Below, one piece after another: positions 1 through 11,083 of a stretch of 64,000 nt of DNA. Position 1 is the stretch's first letter. Each line of letters begins with the position of its first letter. The stretch is from Terana coerulea (Eukaryota; Basidiomycota; Agaricomycetes; Polyporales; Phanerochaetaceae). The position numbers and the translations under genes are program-made. The notes under the pieces are model-generated. The model made no database searches and was not told the origin of the DNA. It saw only the letters and a list, made by a program, of their open reading frames with translations. The stretch lies in contig JAKOGH010000776.1 of the NCBI GenBank assembly GCA_024811115.1, forward strand, positions 310,001 to 374,000. Reading direction: 5' to 3'.

Positions 1-75
1 TCTGGCTTTCTCTATGGCCTTCTCTGTGGCCTTCGAATAATCTGGACCTCATTTGCTCGTCGAACGCGTTCTACC

Positions 76-1359
76 ATGGGGGCGACTCCGAAAAGTCGGT
101 TTCTCTCCCCGCTCGTCCCACTCCCCGTAGAACTGCTTGAGATGGTCATTGACCATATCCACGATGACCGTCAGGCGTTGGCAGCATGCGCTTTGGTAGC
201 CCGCGCCTGGGTCTCGCCTAGCCAATATCATCTTTTAAGCAACATCAGGGCGAACCCGCAGGACTTCGACGACGACGCAGCGTTTCTCAAGCTCGTCACA
301 ACCGACGCTCGCTTTCGCTCGGGCATCCGTGTCTTGCAGATACGGGCACGCACACACAGGACAGCGGCCGTGCCCGCCCAAAACCTTGTACAAGTTTTGA
401 ACGTCCTCGAGAACCTGCATACCCTCCGGCTCGCGGCCACGCTCAGAACGACCTCCGGACCACCGGTACAATGGCTGCGTGCGAGAGAGCTGCGCGTGCT
501 CGAGTTGGAAAGCCACGACTGCCTCGAAGGCGGGGCCGTCGCTTTCATGGCGTTCTTCTGCAAAGTCCGCGTGCAGAGACTCATTCTCAATGGCTGGTAC
601 GTTGCACCCCTGACCGGCAACTTGAACGAGACATTGGACCTGCCGGCCAACGACCCACACAAAATGCTCAAGGACTGGGAAATCCAGTCCTTGTGCTCCC
701 AAACGGATTTCCAGGCACGGCATTGGACCTGGTGCGCGAAGCACGTGTGCCTGAGTGCCTCCGGTCGCTCGACATACGCGAGCAGCTCGAGAGAGGGTGG
801 CAAGGATATCTTCCCACCCTATTGCAAGATATTGGCCAGTGCTTGGCGCACCTTCGATGGGACATTACGGCTCTGCGCACCCAGCTTCTACCAAGTACGT
901 AGTCGCGATTTACACTAGCAAGACATTAGCTTATGTATTCATTTGGCAGGCTACTGGCAAGCATTATCTTGTTGCACGTCTCTGACGTCCTTGCATATTT
1001 ACTTCGGCGCCGCGATCTTCTACGGCAGCTTCACCTATGAAAGGATTTCCATTGCCGAGTTTCCCTCGATCATGGTACCAAGTATCCCCCGCACGGTGAA
1101 GATCATTACTTTGGGGTTTGACCTAGACCGCAACGGCGAGTTTCTTGAATATTGGATGGAAATTATTGACTGGCACCAGCTTGAGCAAAGGTTGCTCACG
1201 CTGCCGGCATTGGAAACAATGGAGCTCACCTACGAACAGCCATCCTATGACGGTTCAGAAGGTTGGCGTAGGGGCGTGAAGAGCGCACAAAGGGACACAA
1301 TAATTAGTTGTTTACCTCGACTGCATGACGCTAGAAAGCTGCTTGTAGAGGCGCGGTAA
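76..1359 (+). CDS. F-box domain protein with leucine-rich C-terminal region
   Basis: The N-terminus from the ATG at 76 has an F-box-like core (LPVELLEMVIDHI, about residues 15-27), followed by ALAACALVARAWV and leucine-patterned segments such as LENLHTLRLAATLR. Proteins of this type are usually substrate adaptors of SCF ubiquitin ligases and are abundant in mushroom genomes; the substrate cannot be guessed. A 55-nt intron (about 895-949, GTACGT...CAG) joins LRTQLLPS to YWQALSCCTSLTSLHIY, and the frame ends at TAA 1357-1359 after DARKLLVEAR. Between about 640 and 720 the plausible reading frame changes from frame 1 to frame 3 (VPECLRSLDIREQ onward). I found no convincing intron there, so I infer a sequencing indel or a real frameshift. 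The family call rests on the N-terminus and general layout. Confidence 0.68.
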
Positions 1360-1614
1360 TCAATCATAGCAAACTGACTCACCCTTGGCAAACACTGTTC
1401 CTGTGAGCTCGAGTCATGTAATAAAAACATGCAGCAGATACGTAATATTTGTCGCTGGACGCATAATTGAATAACATACATAAGTATATAGAGTACACGA
1501 CGGCGTGATGTAGGTCGCATGCAGGTGAAAGTAATTGTGAGTCCGCACAGCACCGTATTGAGAAACAACGTACTCTCTCCGACGAAGGCACCCATCTATC
1601 GGTGAAGGAGTCGT

Positions 1615-2458
1615 CTAGTAAGGCTTGTGCCTGTTCTTCTTCAGCTCCTTCTCGAGCTGCTTGGCCTTGCGATGACCGATCTCTACTGGGTTAACAGCGT
1701 TATCTGCCTTCTTCAGTTTGATAGGCCTGTTACCAACGTACTTGCCTACGTCGCACATGAGCATCAGTCCGATACCAATTGCGAACCATGTCTACTTACC
1801 GTCCATCTCTTTCCATGCCTTCAAGAAGTCCTCGGGGTCGGAGAATGCCACAAAGCCGAACTTGGCCTATGAAGGGGTGGTGAGGCCGTGCGCAATATGC
1901 ACAGGAATTCTACTGACCTTGCCGCTCAACCTGTCCCTGATAACTCGAGCCTTCTGGAAGGACGTGTACTTGTTGAATGCATTCGACAAGACATCATCTG
2001 AAACGTCGTTGCTGAGGTCCCCGACGAACAAGCGGAACCAAGCTACATATGGTACGTCAGTGAATACAAGTCGCGTTCAATCTGAAGGGGTTTTACGCAC
2101 AGGGATTCCACTCCAACAGTGTCTGATCCTCCCAGACCTTGCCTGCACCCTTGCGCAGCACGGTCGTGCGCTTCCCGCCCTTCGCCAGCTTGCCACCCGC
2201 TCCTCCGCGCTTGTCAATCATAGCACCGGGGACATAAACACTCTGCTGGGCGAGGAATTCCAACGTCGTATTCGTAGGCGTTCGCTGGGACAGGGAGCTT
2301 GGTGTGCCGAGGAGGAAGCACCGGGTATGGCGTACATAGGGCCTTGGTACGGCTGGTGGTAAGGGTTTACATCCGGAAGACTGAGATTGCTGCTGGTAGC
2401 CTTGATACCCCTGGTGGTAGCCCTGTTGAGAGTATCCTTGATTATTGTACTGGTCCAT
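1615..2458 (-). CDS. RBM42: RBM42-like RNA-binding protein with one C-terminal RRM
   Basis: Starting at ATG 2458, the protein opens with a Gln/Tyr/Gly-rich stretch (MDQYNNQGYSQQGYHQGY), then a conserved block ending VLRKGAGKVWEDQTLLEW. It then has a single RRM: RNP2-like FRLFVGDLSNDV, RNP1-like AKFGFVAFSDPEDF, and a basic tail ending KKNRHKPY before TAG 1615-1617. This is the arrangement of eukaryotic RBM42 and its fungal relatives, which bind RNA and associate with splicing factors and hnRNPs. Short introns interrupt the RRM, for example around 1752-1803 (GTAAGT...GTAG). Within exon 1, at about 2285-2380, the natural-looking frame moves out (DVNPYHQPYQGPMYAIPG) and back (LSQRTPTNTTLEF), so an unresolved intron or two compensating indels sit there. 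The family is clear from the RRM half. Confidence 0.84.
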
Positions 2459-2693
2459 GGTTGCAGTTCAGCAGCAAGATGCGACGATTTCGTAGGTGAA
2501 GACGACGTGGAGGTGGTGGTTGCGGTGAGGGACGCCAAGGAGCGCTCGGATCCGGAATAGGAAGCATTGGCGCGTGCGGCGTAGGGCCTGATTGAGGAAT
2601 TACATAAGCAATCTGAGATCCGGATCGTCGAGTTAGGAAAGCGTCGGGTGTGTGGACATCGTTAAGGCCGCCCTCGCCAACTCCCCCCTCAAG

Positions 2694-2877
2694 GTCAGTA
2701 TGGCCAGAATCTGTGCAGAAGAGTGGAGAAGGGTGCTGTTTGTCCGTCGGAGTGCTCTTAGAGGTTCAAAACCCGGTCCAAACGATGGATGCGAAGACAC
2801 TCTGCCGGATGACTGTACCTGGACGCTCTCAACTGCTGTCTCGACCAAGTCATCATACTCACCCAATTCTACTCTAG
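2694..2877 (+). other. Putative 5'-UTR intron of RPL5, ending at the ATG
   Basis: AAG|GTCAGT at 2694 is a good donor, and the stretch ends in ...ACTCTAG at 2877 directly before the RPL5 ATG at 2878. Leader introns next to the start codon are common in fungal ribosomal-protein genes. No transcript evidence is available. The rest of 2459-2693 would hold the divergent promoters of RPL5 and the RBM42-like gene. Confidence 0.5.
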
Positions 2878-4029
2878 ATGCCCTTCGTCAAAAAAGTCAA
2901 GTCGGGTCCGTACTTCTCGCGATTCCAGGTCAAGTACCGTCGCCGGAGAGAGGGCAAGACCGATTGTGAGTCTCGATTCTCAAAGCTTTGCGCTGCAGTA
3001 AATTCTGACAGCTGCGTAGACTATGCCCGCAAGCGATTGATCACCCAGGCGAAGAACAAGTAGTACGTGCCCAGGCACACCTGGCACTCCTGCAGTACTT
3101 CTTACATCCTCCCCTGCAGCAACGCCCCCAAGTACCGCCTGGTTGTTCGTTTCACCAACAAGGAGGTTATTGTCCAGGTCGTCTACGCACGTATCCAGGG
3201 TGACTTTGTCCTTACCTCTGCCCGCTCACGGGAGCTCCCCCGTTACGGCATCAACCACGGTCTCACCAACTGGACCGCCGGTAAGCCCTCCCGCTACCCA
3301 TGAGCAAATGAAACACGTCTAAATTTTGCGGCCAGCCTACGCGACTGGCCTCCTTGTCGCCCGCCGCGCTCTGACCAAACTCGGCCTCGCTGACAAGTAC
3401 CAAGGTCAGGAGGAGCCTGATGGCACCATCGCTTTGGTCGAGGCCCTCGATGACGAGGATGCTCCCCGGCCATTCAAGTGTTACCTCGACGTCGGTCTCA
3501 AGCGCACGTCGACTGGTTCGCGTGTGTTCGGTGCCCTCAAGGGTGCTGCCGACGGTGGAATTTACATTCCCCACAACGAGAAGCGTTTCCCTGGCTACGA
3601 TGTTGAGGGCAAGGAGCTCGATGCTGAGGTGCTGAAGAAGTACATCTTCGGTGGCCACGTCGCGGAGTACATGGAGTCGCTCGAGGAGGAAGATGATGAG
3701 CGGTGTGTCTCACTCACACAACTGCGGGGTAACAGCACTGATTGTCGTCATTTAGCTTTAAGAAGCAGTTCGCGACGTACCTCGCCGACGGTATCGGCTC
3801 GGAGGATATGGAGGAGATCTACACTAACGCCTACGCTGCTATCCGTGAAGACCCCGTATTCAAGCCCACCGAGAAGTCCCAGGACTGGAAGGCGGAGACC
3901 TTGAAATACAAGGTCCACCGTCGCACCCACGCGGAGCGCAAGGCTGCCATCCAGTCGAAGATCGACTCCTTCCAGGCCAACGGCGGCGCCGAGGAGGAGG
4001 CCGAGGAAGAGGAGGAAGACGACGAGTAG
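2878..4029 (+). CDS. RPL5: 60S ribosomal protein L5 (uL18)
   Basis: Large-subunit protein that binds 5S rRNA and, with uL5 and assembly factors, installs the 5S particle in the central protuberance. Five exons are readable: 2878-2965, 3020-3062, 3120-3280, 3336-3702 and 3756-4029. Together they give 311 codons with no break. The N-terminus [20 protein letters not shown], the segment [57 protein letters not shown] and the [10 protein letters not shown] block follow the eukaryotic family in order. The C-terminus is strongly acidic ([13 protein letters not shown]). Introns are 53-57 nt with GT-AG borders. Codon use is strongly biased to C-ending codons, as expected for a highly expressed gene. 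A further leader intron probably precedes the ATG. Confidence 0.98.
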
Positions 4030-4433
4030 ACGTCTCTTTTCTTCTGTCTTTCTCTCATTTCATGGATTGTTGCTATGTTTACTCGTTCATCGCTCTGTAT
4101 TGCTTTATGACTGCAAAACATATCTTATGTCTATGCCATGGCATACTGTATACTATCGTAACCTTGCACGGCGGTGCAGCTGTGACTACAGGTGAACATG
4201 TGAACTGTCCGCCTGAGCTTACCATCCTCGCCGCAGCGAGACTGTCACTATACTGGACTGCACAACGTAACAACAGCTGGATACGGGCACATTACAACAC
4301 ATAAATACTACAGCCCTGCTGGCTGCTTTGTCTAAGATAGAGGGAATGGTTTCTCTCTGCCGCGCAGTCGATGCTTTCACCGCATCCATTCCATGTCCTC
4401 CGCACAGTTCCTAGTCTCGCATGGAACCATGAC
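4030..4433. other. Convergent intergenic region
   Basis: Lies between the 3' ends of RPL5 (+) and the Zn2Cys6 factor (-). It should hold both 3' UTRs. I see no coding frame, repeat or RNA gene. Confidence 0.6.
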
Positions 4434-7400
4434 CTACGCAACTGGCCCGCTGCGTATCTGGTTTATTAAGCTCTCCCAGTAGCTCCAATCCAAGCCGTCG
4501 CCGTCGAGCGGCGAGGGATTCCCACTCCCGCCCGCGGCAACTGTACTCGACGACGGCGCCATGATGCCCGACCAGTCCCCCACACCCGACGTCGGCCAGG
4601 GTACGCTCTGCCCGCCGGACATGCCGTCGATCGTCGGGGCGCCGGTGAAGACGTTGCACCACTGGTCGAGGAGCGACTGCGCGGCCGTCTCGTCTTCGTG
4701 GCTCGGGCTGCCCGCGGCGGACTGGGACTGGCTGTCCGACCTCTGGAGGTTGTGCACGGCGGGGTGCGTCGCACTAGTGGGTGTATACATAGGCGGGTGG
4801 TAGGACACGGGCGATGACGCCGCCGTGCTGCCGTTGGAGAAGGACGGGCCCGTGACCTGCGGCGCGTTGGCCAGCGGGTACCCGCGAGGCGAGGACAGCT
4901 GAAGCAGCAGCTGCGCGTCATTGTGCGGACGCTCGCCCACGCTCGGCGAAGAGTGGTTCGAGGAACTCGCGTCATCGAGTCTGGGCGACCCTTTGGCAAT
5001 GAGTAGCGCCTTGCTCCTGAGGAACTGGATGATCTTCAGCTCCCGTTTCGTAGTATTGTCCTGATCTCGATCGTGATCTTCGATGAAGCCGTCGAGAATA
5101 GCGTGCATTGTCTCCGCGTCCTTACCCTTCGGATACAGGACCAAGTAAATGCCACTAATCATCGCAGCCTGGAATTCACGGTAGGCACTGGTGACAGGGT
5201 CCCGGACGTCCTTGATAGAGCGCGTGCCGAGGAATCGACGGCGAATCTGGAAGTCCTTCATGGCGCACTCAAAGCAAGCGGTGCGTGAGCGCGTGTACTT
5301 GTCAGAGCTGAGACGCCGGAGGAGGTAAGGCCGGTGAAGAGTAATCCGGACAAACAGAAATTCCGTGACGAGTAGATATCGATGTGCAGGAATATAGAAG
5401 TGGGTCTCGTCTAGAGATGTGTCGGGGTCTAGGGAATAGTAAGGGGGTACAGATTGAATAAACTTGAGAAGCTCTTCGTCAAGCTGGAGTACTTCGACGT
5501 AGTGTCTTGCTGAATTTATCTTCTGGAAGTGATGAACGATGCGCCCCATGATGCCAGACAAGGTGTGGCGTAGAACGATATAAGTCATCTGTGTAGGCGT
5601 CGATAGTGGCAATGGTCCGCGCACAATCACGTTATTCTCGTCGTCGACATTGGAAGGGGGTAGCGTTGATGTGTAGTCGTCCTGAATGGCCATAGGTCGT
5701 CCTAGAACCATTGCGTACGAGCGGTCGGCGTGATACAGGTACGACCTAACGAACGATGACTACGCCAAGAGTGCGGAACTGCAGCGGAACTTACCATATT
5801 CTCCGACGATGTTCGACTTGATATGAGTCCAAACGCTGTTATTATAGCATCAGTCGGATGTCCCTGCAAAAACCCTATTCGGACAACTAACCAGACCACC
5901 ACAGTCCCTGTGTAGACCCAAAGCTTGCGCTGTTCGTACAGCAGCGCCAAGCTGACTCCAACACTCAGTCATCTTGCGGTCGAACAGTAGGAACCTGGCA
6001 CTCTATATTCCCATATCTCAGAGATGAGGTTAGCGTGGTTGGTAAGTGACATACTAAGAGTCGTGTCAGGACCAGCTCCAAGCAATCCGTATGTATTGCA
6101 GCGGCTATAAGCAGCGAACGGCGAGCTGGAATGCCATAGTCAATATCGTGAGTAAGTTAGATAGAGAGTTGACGTACAGCACCAGTAGTAGCGTGAAGAA
6201 GTCAATCTCCGTGTTCTCGTGTCGCCTGCTAGCTGCTCAGGAGCTACTCGCACGGCTATAGCCAGTATAACAAAAAGCAATGGTAGGAAACGGAACTCGT
6301 TGGGGTTGATGGCAGCGCCTTCGTTGTAGAGGGAATTGCAGCCTGCACGGAAGTTCTTCTCGGAGACCGGATATCGTGTCCAGTTGCTAACGTGCTGTAA
6401 GTACCAACCGCCATGTGTGATATCCACGAAAGGCTACAGACCTGCTTGTGAAGTACAAGTCAACAAGTTTCTCTGCCATAGGTCGTGGAGGCAATTCGTG
6501 CAATAACTCGGAAATTTTGTGCGGGGCGACCCCGCACTCTTGAACAAGGGATTTCAGGTTGTCCGCCGGCGTTGAGACCGAAGATGCCAGCAGCGCCTTC
6601 GTATCCTCCCTGGAAGATGTCCGGTGGGAGCTGATCTATCGTCATAGATGTAGGCCGACCGTCCTGTCCGTCTTGCGGCGATTCCACCATATGTTGCAGC
6701 TGAGTGAGGCACTTTAAGTGATTTCCATGCAGTAGACATGTTGCCCGGCTAACCTTCTCCAGCATGGCAGGCGCAGCAACGCTCCCGGATGCACTTGTGC
6801 CGAACCAGCTGCCACTCTCATAGATACCCGCACTAATATCTTCGTCATCGGCCTGCGATGCTCTATCATCGTCGGCTGTCGGTGAATGTGACCTTTCTTG
6901 CGAGCTAGCGTTCCAATGCTGAGGGAGCGCAACAGCGATGACTTGTTCGACGCGTGTGAGGCGAGCAGCCAAGTCCTGGTCAGACTTTCCCGGGGTATAA
7001 GCCTTGCAAAGCTCCGGGACTTTGCGGGCTATGCACTAGGACGATCAGGTTATTAGTACGTTCAGACATCGCAAGGTTTACAGATAGGTGGCACGCTTGC
7101 TTGAATGAGGACGGTGGTATGCTCAGCCAGAGAATGAGATATCAGGGAAGGTCCTCAAGGCAAGCATGCCGTCTATCCGCACCACCAAAAGTGGCCAGAT
7201 ATTTACATGTGAGCATGGCACTTGCCGATCACACTAACAGAAGGCCGGTTAGATGCAAATCATGAAACCTGGCAACATACGAACCTTCTGTTTCCGGCGA
7301 TGGCATTCGCCGCATGAGTAGCTATACAAGGATGTGTCGAGCGTGAGTTGTGAATTGGGAGACTGGACAAGAATGGGAACGGTGAGAAGGACGGACACGA

Positions 7401-7897
7401 GAAGTCATCTCAAGCCCGAACCCTCGGCGGGTCTGTGAACGTTCCTAAACACGATGCATGAATGCACGGGAACTGTGGAACGCAGTCACGGGCAATGAGG
7501 CGTAATCTCTCAGCGCTACGGTCACGCTGCGATTACGCTCCCGGAGGTGAAGCCCTTCTGACTTTTGCGTAGACGAGTCGTGCCACATAACACCGTTCTT
7601 GATTAGGTGGTCCGACAGAAAGTTGTATAACCTGCACAGCCCCAGGATAGCTATCAGCAAGGAGGATACCATAATTGTACAGCGAAAGATACCCACCTCC
7701 ATGGACAGAATCTCCTCGCCCTCATACAGCGGATAATAGAAGGGAGATGGGATTGAGCAAGATACGAACCTGACTCGTGTTCGTGCTTTCTTAGCAGCTC
7801 TACCATTAATAGAGTCATCGTCCTCGACTTTCCTCCGAGAACCAACGCTCGCTTCAGGAGTACTCTGCGGAGGAGTGTGGGGGTTCGTCTTGACCAT
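4434..7897 (-). CDS. Zn2Cys6 fungal transcription factor (Fungal_trans family)
   Basis: From ATG 7897 the protein reads MVKTNPHTPPQSTPEASVG, a basic patch KKARTRV, then the binuclear zinc cluster SCGECHRRKQK-CDRQVPCSH-CIARKVPELC, with all six cysteines present. The cluster is divided over exons 7321-7285, 7233-7207 and one starting at 7035. Downstream come KSLVQECGVAPHKISELL, NWTRYPVSEKNFRAGC, FRFLPLLFVILAIAVRVAPE and the family hallmark DRSYAMVLGRPMAIQDD. The last large exon carries the rest of the middle homology region and a Ser/Pro-rich, low-complexity C-terminus ending SYWESLINQIRSGPVA. It should bind CGG-type DNA sites in the nucleus; targets are unknown. Intron 1 is unusually long (7769-7322, 448 nt). 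One apparent extra base near 6566 breaks the frame before ADNLKSLVQEC. It diverges from MED17. Confidence 0.9.
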
Positions 7898-8356
7898 GGT
7901 CACTCGGTATGCGGGTTCGGACTTCAGAGGGTAAACATCAACTTCGGTGTGTAATTGGTCGTCGAGGGGGAAAGACTTGGAGAGGAGTCAAAGGTGCGGT
8001 GAGCTTTGCAGGCGACGGAGAGAGTCAGAATGAGAGACTCTCATGGCGGCCAAATCCAAAGGGCAATATCGCTCGCACGTGCTAAGCGGCGTCAAATTTG
8101 GCGAGATGGAGGCGCCCATGCCCTCGAGCCGCTAGCGCTCGTCCAATCACCGTTCTCGTCCAACCACATCCTCCGTCTCTATTTCATGACTTTCGTCCTG
8201 AACATGCAGAGCGTTCAGAATAACTAAATCAACGGCGAAAACTCCTGTATCCTGGCACAGCCAACTCTCTAAAAACTTGTCTGGGGTGAGGGTCTATCGA
8301 CCAGCCCTCCCACACGGTCTTGCAACATAGCACTCAGGCCAAGAGCTTATTCCGAA
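7898..8356. other. Divergent promoter region, Zn2Cys6 factor / MED17
   Basis: 459 bp between the two start codons. No convincing TATA box or conserved operator could be assigned, and I see no coding frame. Confidence 0.5.
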
Positions 8357-10594
8357 TGGAGGACCCAGAGTGGAAGAAGCTGAAGCTTTCTTTGGAGCGA
8401 CCGTACAAGGATGACGAGGGGAAGTCGATTCCTGTGCTTCTCGATATCACTCCAGATGGCGAACAAATCTTCGAACCGTGAGTATCTCACAATTCTACGA
8501 ATGAAGGAGATTACCGACGTGCGCTCGTACAAATAGGTCTGAGGATCCCATTTCCAAGATTGGAGACAACCTGAGACGAATCTTTCTTGAACGTGGGGTT
8601 GACTTCTTCGAGAGGTACCAAGATGGCGTCGAAATACCAAAGGGCGAAGCTAATGAGGACAAGCCGAAAGACAGCGTCGATGATGTTCTCATAAAGCCTA
8701 TGACCCCTGAAGAACTCTTCAAAATGCGCATGGATATTCTTCCCCAACTCCAGTACGTACATGTTGCATTACCGCTGGATGTTGAAGAAGAATTCACTAA
8801 GCATAGTATAGCGTATGGTGAGATGACTCAGGCTAGAGATTTGCTCTCACTACTTCTTGCAACCACGCCACCACCACAAATACCCGGGATATCTTTACCT
8901 GCCCCTGTTGCAACCCAGCCAGCGACTTTGAATGCCAGTACGGCATCGAAGCCATCGCCAATCCAGTCAGTGCAGACGTTCAACACACAGCTATCCATTG
9001 GCGGCAAGGATCTCGCTCTTCGAAAAGCGGCAGACCTATTAAAGTCTGCCGCCCACAGCGTCGACAAAAGCTCTAACCTCAGTCAGCAGTATTGGCTCGA
9101 CGCTCTGAAGATTCGCCGGGGAAATTGGGGTCTGATTCCCGCCCCGCTGCCATTTGGAAGCACGACTGGCCGGAGTGCGGATAAGACGTCAAAAGATTTC
9201 CTAATCTCATTCAGCTTGGAAGAATGTGCGTCCTTGCCTCCTTTTCCTAGGGTCGTTCTGATAGTAGTTGAACTAGCGCCCGCGGTGTTCCGCCGAAGAG
9301 CGATTGGCCGCATACCGACCTTCGACGGCAGGCCTGGCACCCTCGAATATCCTCTCAGACAGTACACCCGTTTGCAGGTGTCCATCGTGCAAGAGTTCGA
9401 GGGGATAGTCGCGCGGAATAAACCTCGATTATTCGATGAGACCAACTTAGAGGACTCTTTACGCGCCGCGCAAGCGGGAGGCCGTGCAGCAAGAGATTTT
9501 CTCGGTTCTGATACGGGAAGCCAGCAATCTCCCGACGGCGTCAGCACGCGTCTCTGAACGCCTCATTGCAATCGAAGCAGCTCAAGCTACTGAATTGCGT
9601 TTCGAGCTCGTGCGTGTTTTATTGTCTTTATATGTGCGTGCGCTGACATCATTGAATCGCCTGCAGATGGACAGCGAGGTCGCTCCCGCGGACGAAGACG
9701 CGGGAACCAGCGCAGAGGATGCCGTGTGTGACCTAATATTTTCCACGCTACACGTGCTGCTTCTCCGGGCGCATTCATACGTTAAGCAACATCGCATTGG
9801 ACGCTCAGGGGTGATCCGGCAAGGACAGCCTCCGACGGTGAACCCACCACCGCTTCTCCAGCCTATCGTTGATCTATTGCAGTACCGCGAGTTCTGCGAT
9901 CGCGTGTATGCAGAGGTCGGCAAGATGGCAGACGGGCTCTCTGCTGCTGGCGTCCCCGTCAAGTTACGGGCCAACCGAGTGGGAGAGAGCGGGGAGCAGC
10001 TCGTGGCCATGTTGACGAAGACGGATGGGCCGCAGAACATAGGCGGCGAGACCATGCTCCGTATTGACAACCGGTAGGGTCATCCTGCGTCTCCCCACAG
10101 CCGTCGCTGATCGGTCTGGCAGACATACGCTGAGGTTTACGTTTATATCTCCTTCCCTTCTCACGGCGCACCTCCCACAAGCGACGCTGACCATCGCCTC
10201 CATCACCCAGCTGACCCAGCTTCTCTTCGACGAGGTCAGTAAATGCCTGCTGGACCGCATCTGCGAGATTGGAACGGAGATGTGCGAGATTGTGCACGGA
10301 ATCTGGTTCGTCGACCTGCTCGCTGGACGGACCGTCGGGCGCTGGGAAGGGCGTGTGCTGTAAGTGAAGCTATATCTGTTTCGTCGCCCCGCCCAACTCA
10401 AGGGATGTAACAGGAACTTCCAGGTGACGTTTGCAGAAGACTCTGGCGTCATTTGCACAGTGACGAGGTTGGAGAGCGCCGAACGGATGCCTGTGACCTT
10501 GAAGGCGACATACACAGTAGACAGCTTGCCAGGGATAGACCTACTGGAGTGGGTGAAACAAAGTATCGACCAAGCTCTGTCTGGCTCTACGTAG
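8357..10594 (+). CDS. MED17: Mediator of RNA polymerase II transcription subunit 17
   Basis: Head-module scaffold of Mediator (Srb4 in yeast), needed for Pol II initiation. ATG 8357 gives MEDPEWKKLKLSLERPYKDD. The family signature follows after a 54-nt intron at 8753-8806, whose removal yields MRMDILPQLHIAYGEMTQARDLLSLLLA. Other introns are at 8478-8536, 9610-9666 (in frame, 57 nt), about 10075-10122 and 10360-10413. The C-terminus runs LTQLLFDEVSKCLLDRI ... LLEWVKQSIDQALSGST with TAG at 10592-10594, giving about 650 residues, normal for fungi. At about 9475-9480 a GCGGGAGG run forces a one-base frame break; with one G fewer the text reads RAAQAEAVQQEIFSVLIREA, clearly coding. I therefore treat the gene as intact with a likely sequencing error. 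Confidence 0.93.
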
Positions 10595-11083
10595 GTTGGG
10601 TAGCATCATGTCGAAGATGTAGATCGAGTGCGCATTAACCAAGCCCGAGATTGGCCAAATAAAAATACTACTATCAAATTTGCCTTAGCATCAGCTTTTC
10701 GCAGACGTATAGACTTAACAAGAAAATCAGGATGTGAGAGCGATGTACAGGCCCACCGATTGATGCAAGACGCGAATACCCGCGACATCTGGTGTGTATT
10801 GGCTCTGCGTCCAGCGTTCAACTTGAATAAGTCCAGGTGGTGATGAGTCGGCCGTCTCTGGCATCTGCATTGTGGCGTGAGAACATGCCGCCCAACAGCT
10901 GATAAGGAGATGTTCCGCCTACTGTGCCTGTAAACGCCCAGCATGCATTTTATAATATAACCAAACCACGTCTAACGTCTAACGCTTGTGAGAAGAAACT
11001 CCGTACTTGAAGTAGTCTATAGTACATACACATCCAAAATTTACATGCGACCGACGAAAACAGTATTTCTACAATACGTCGAG
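10595..11083. other. Convergent intergenic region, MED17 / GMC1
   Basis: Holds the two 3' ends. Reading frames of up to about 112 codons occur on both strands but show no recognisable motif and no splice logic. Nothing else is evident. Confidence 0.55.

Noticed and set aside
2755..2785. GGTTCAAAACC-like box-B sequence suggesting a tRNA gene
   Set aside because: No box A at the right distance and no cloverleaf; it lies in the putative RPL5 leader intron.
9400..9560. MED17 as a pseudogene because of the frame break
   Set aside because: Both sides match the family without loss, and the break is a one-base change in a G run, like many others in this window.
10606..10944. 112-codon minus frame between MED17 and GMC copy 1
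   Set aside because: Arg/Ser-rich shadow-like content in a convergent 3' region, with no motif.
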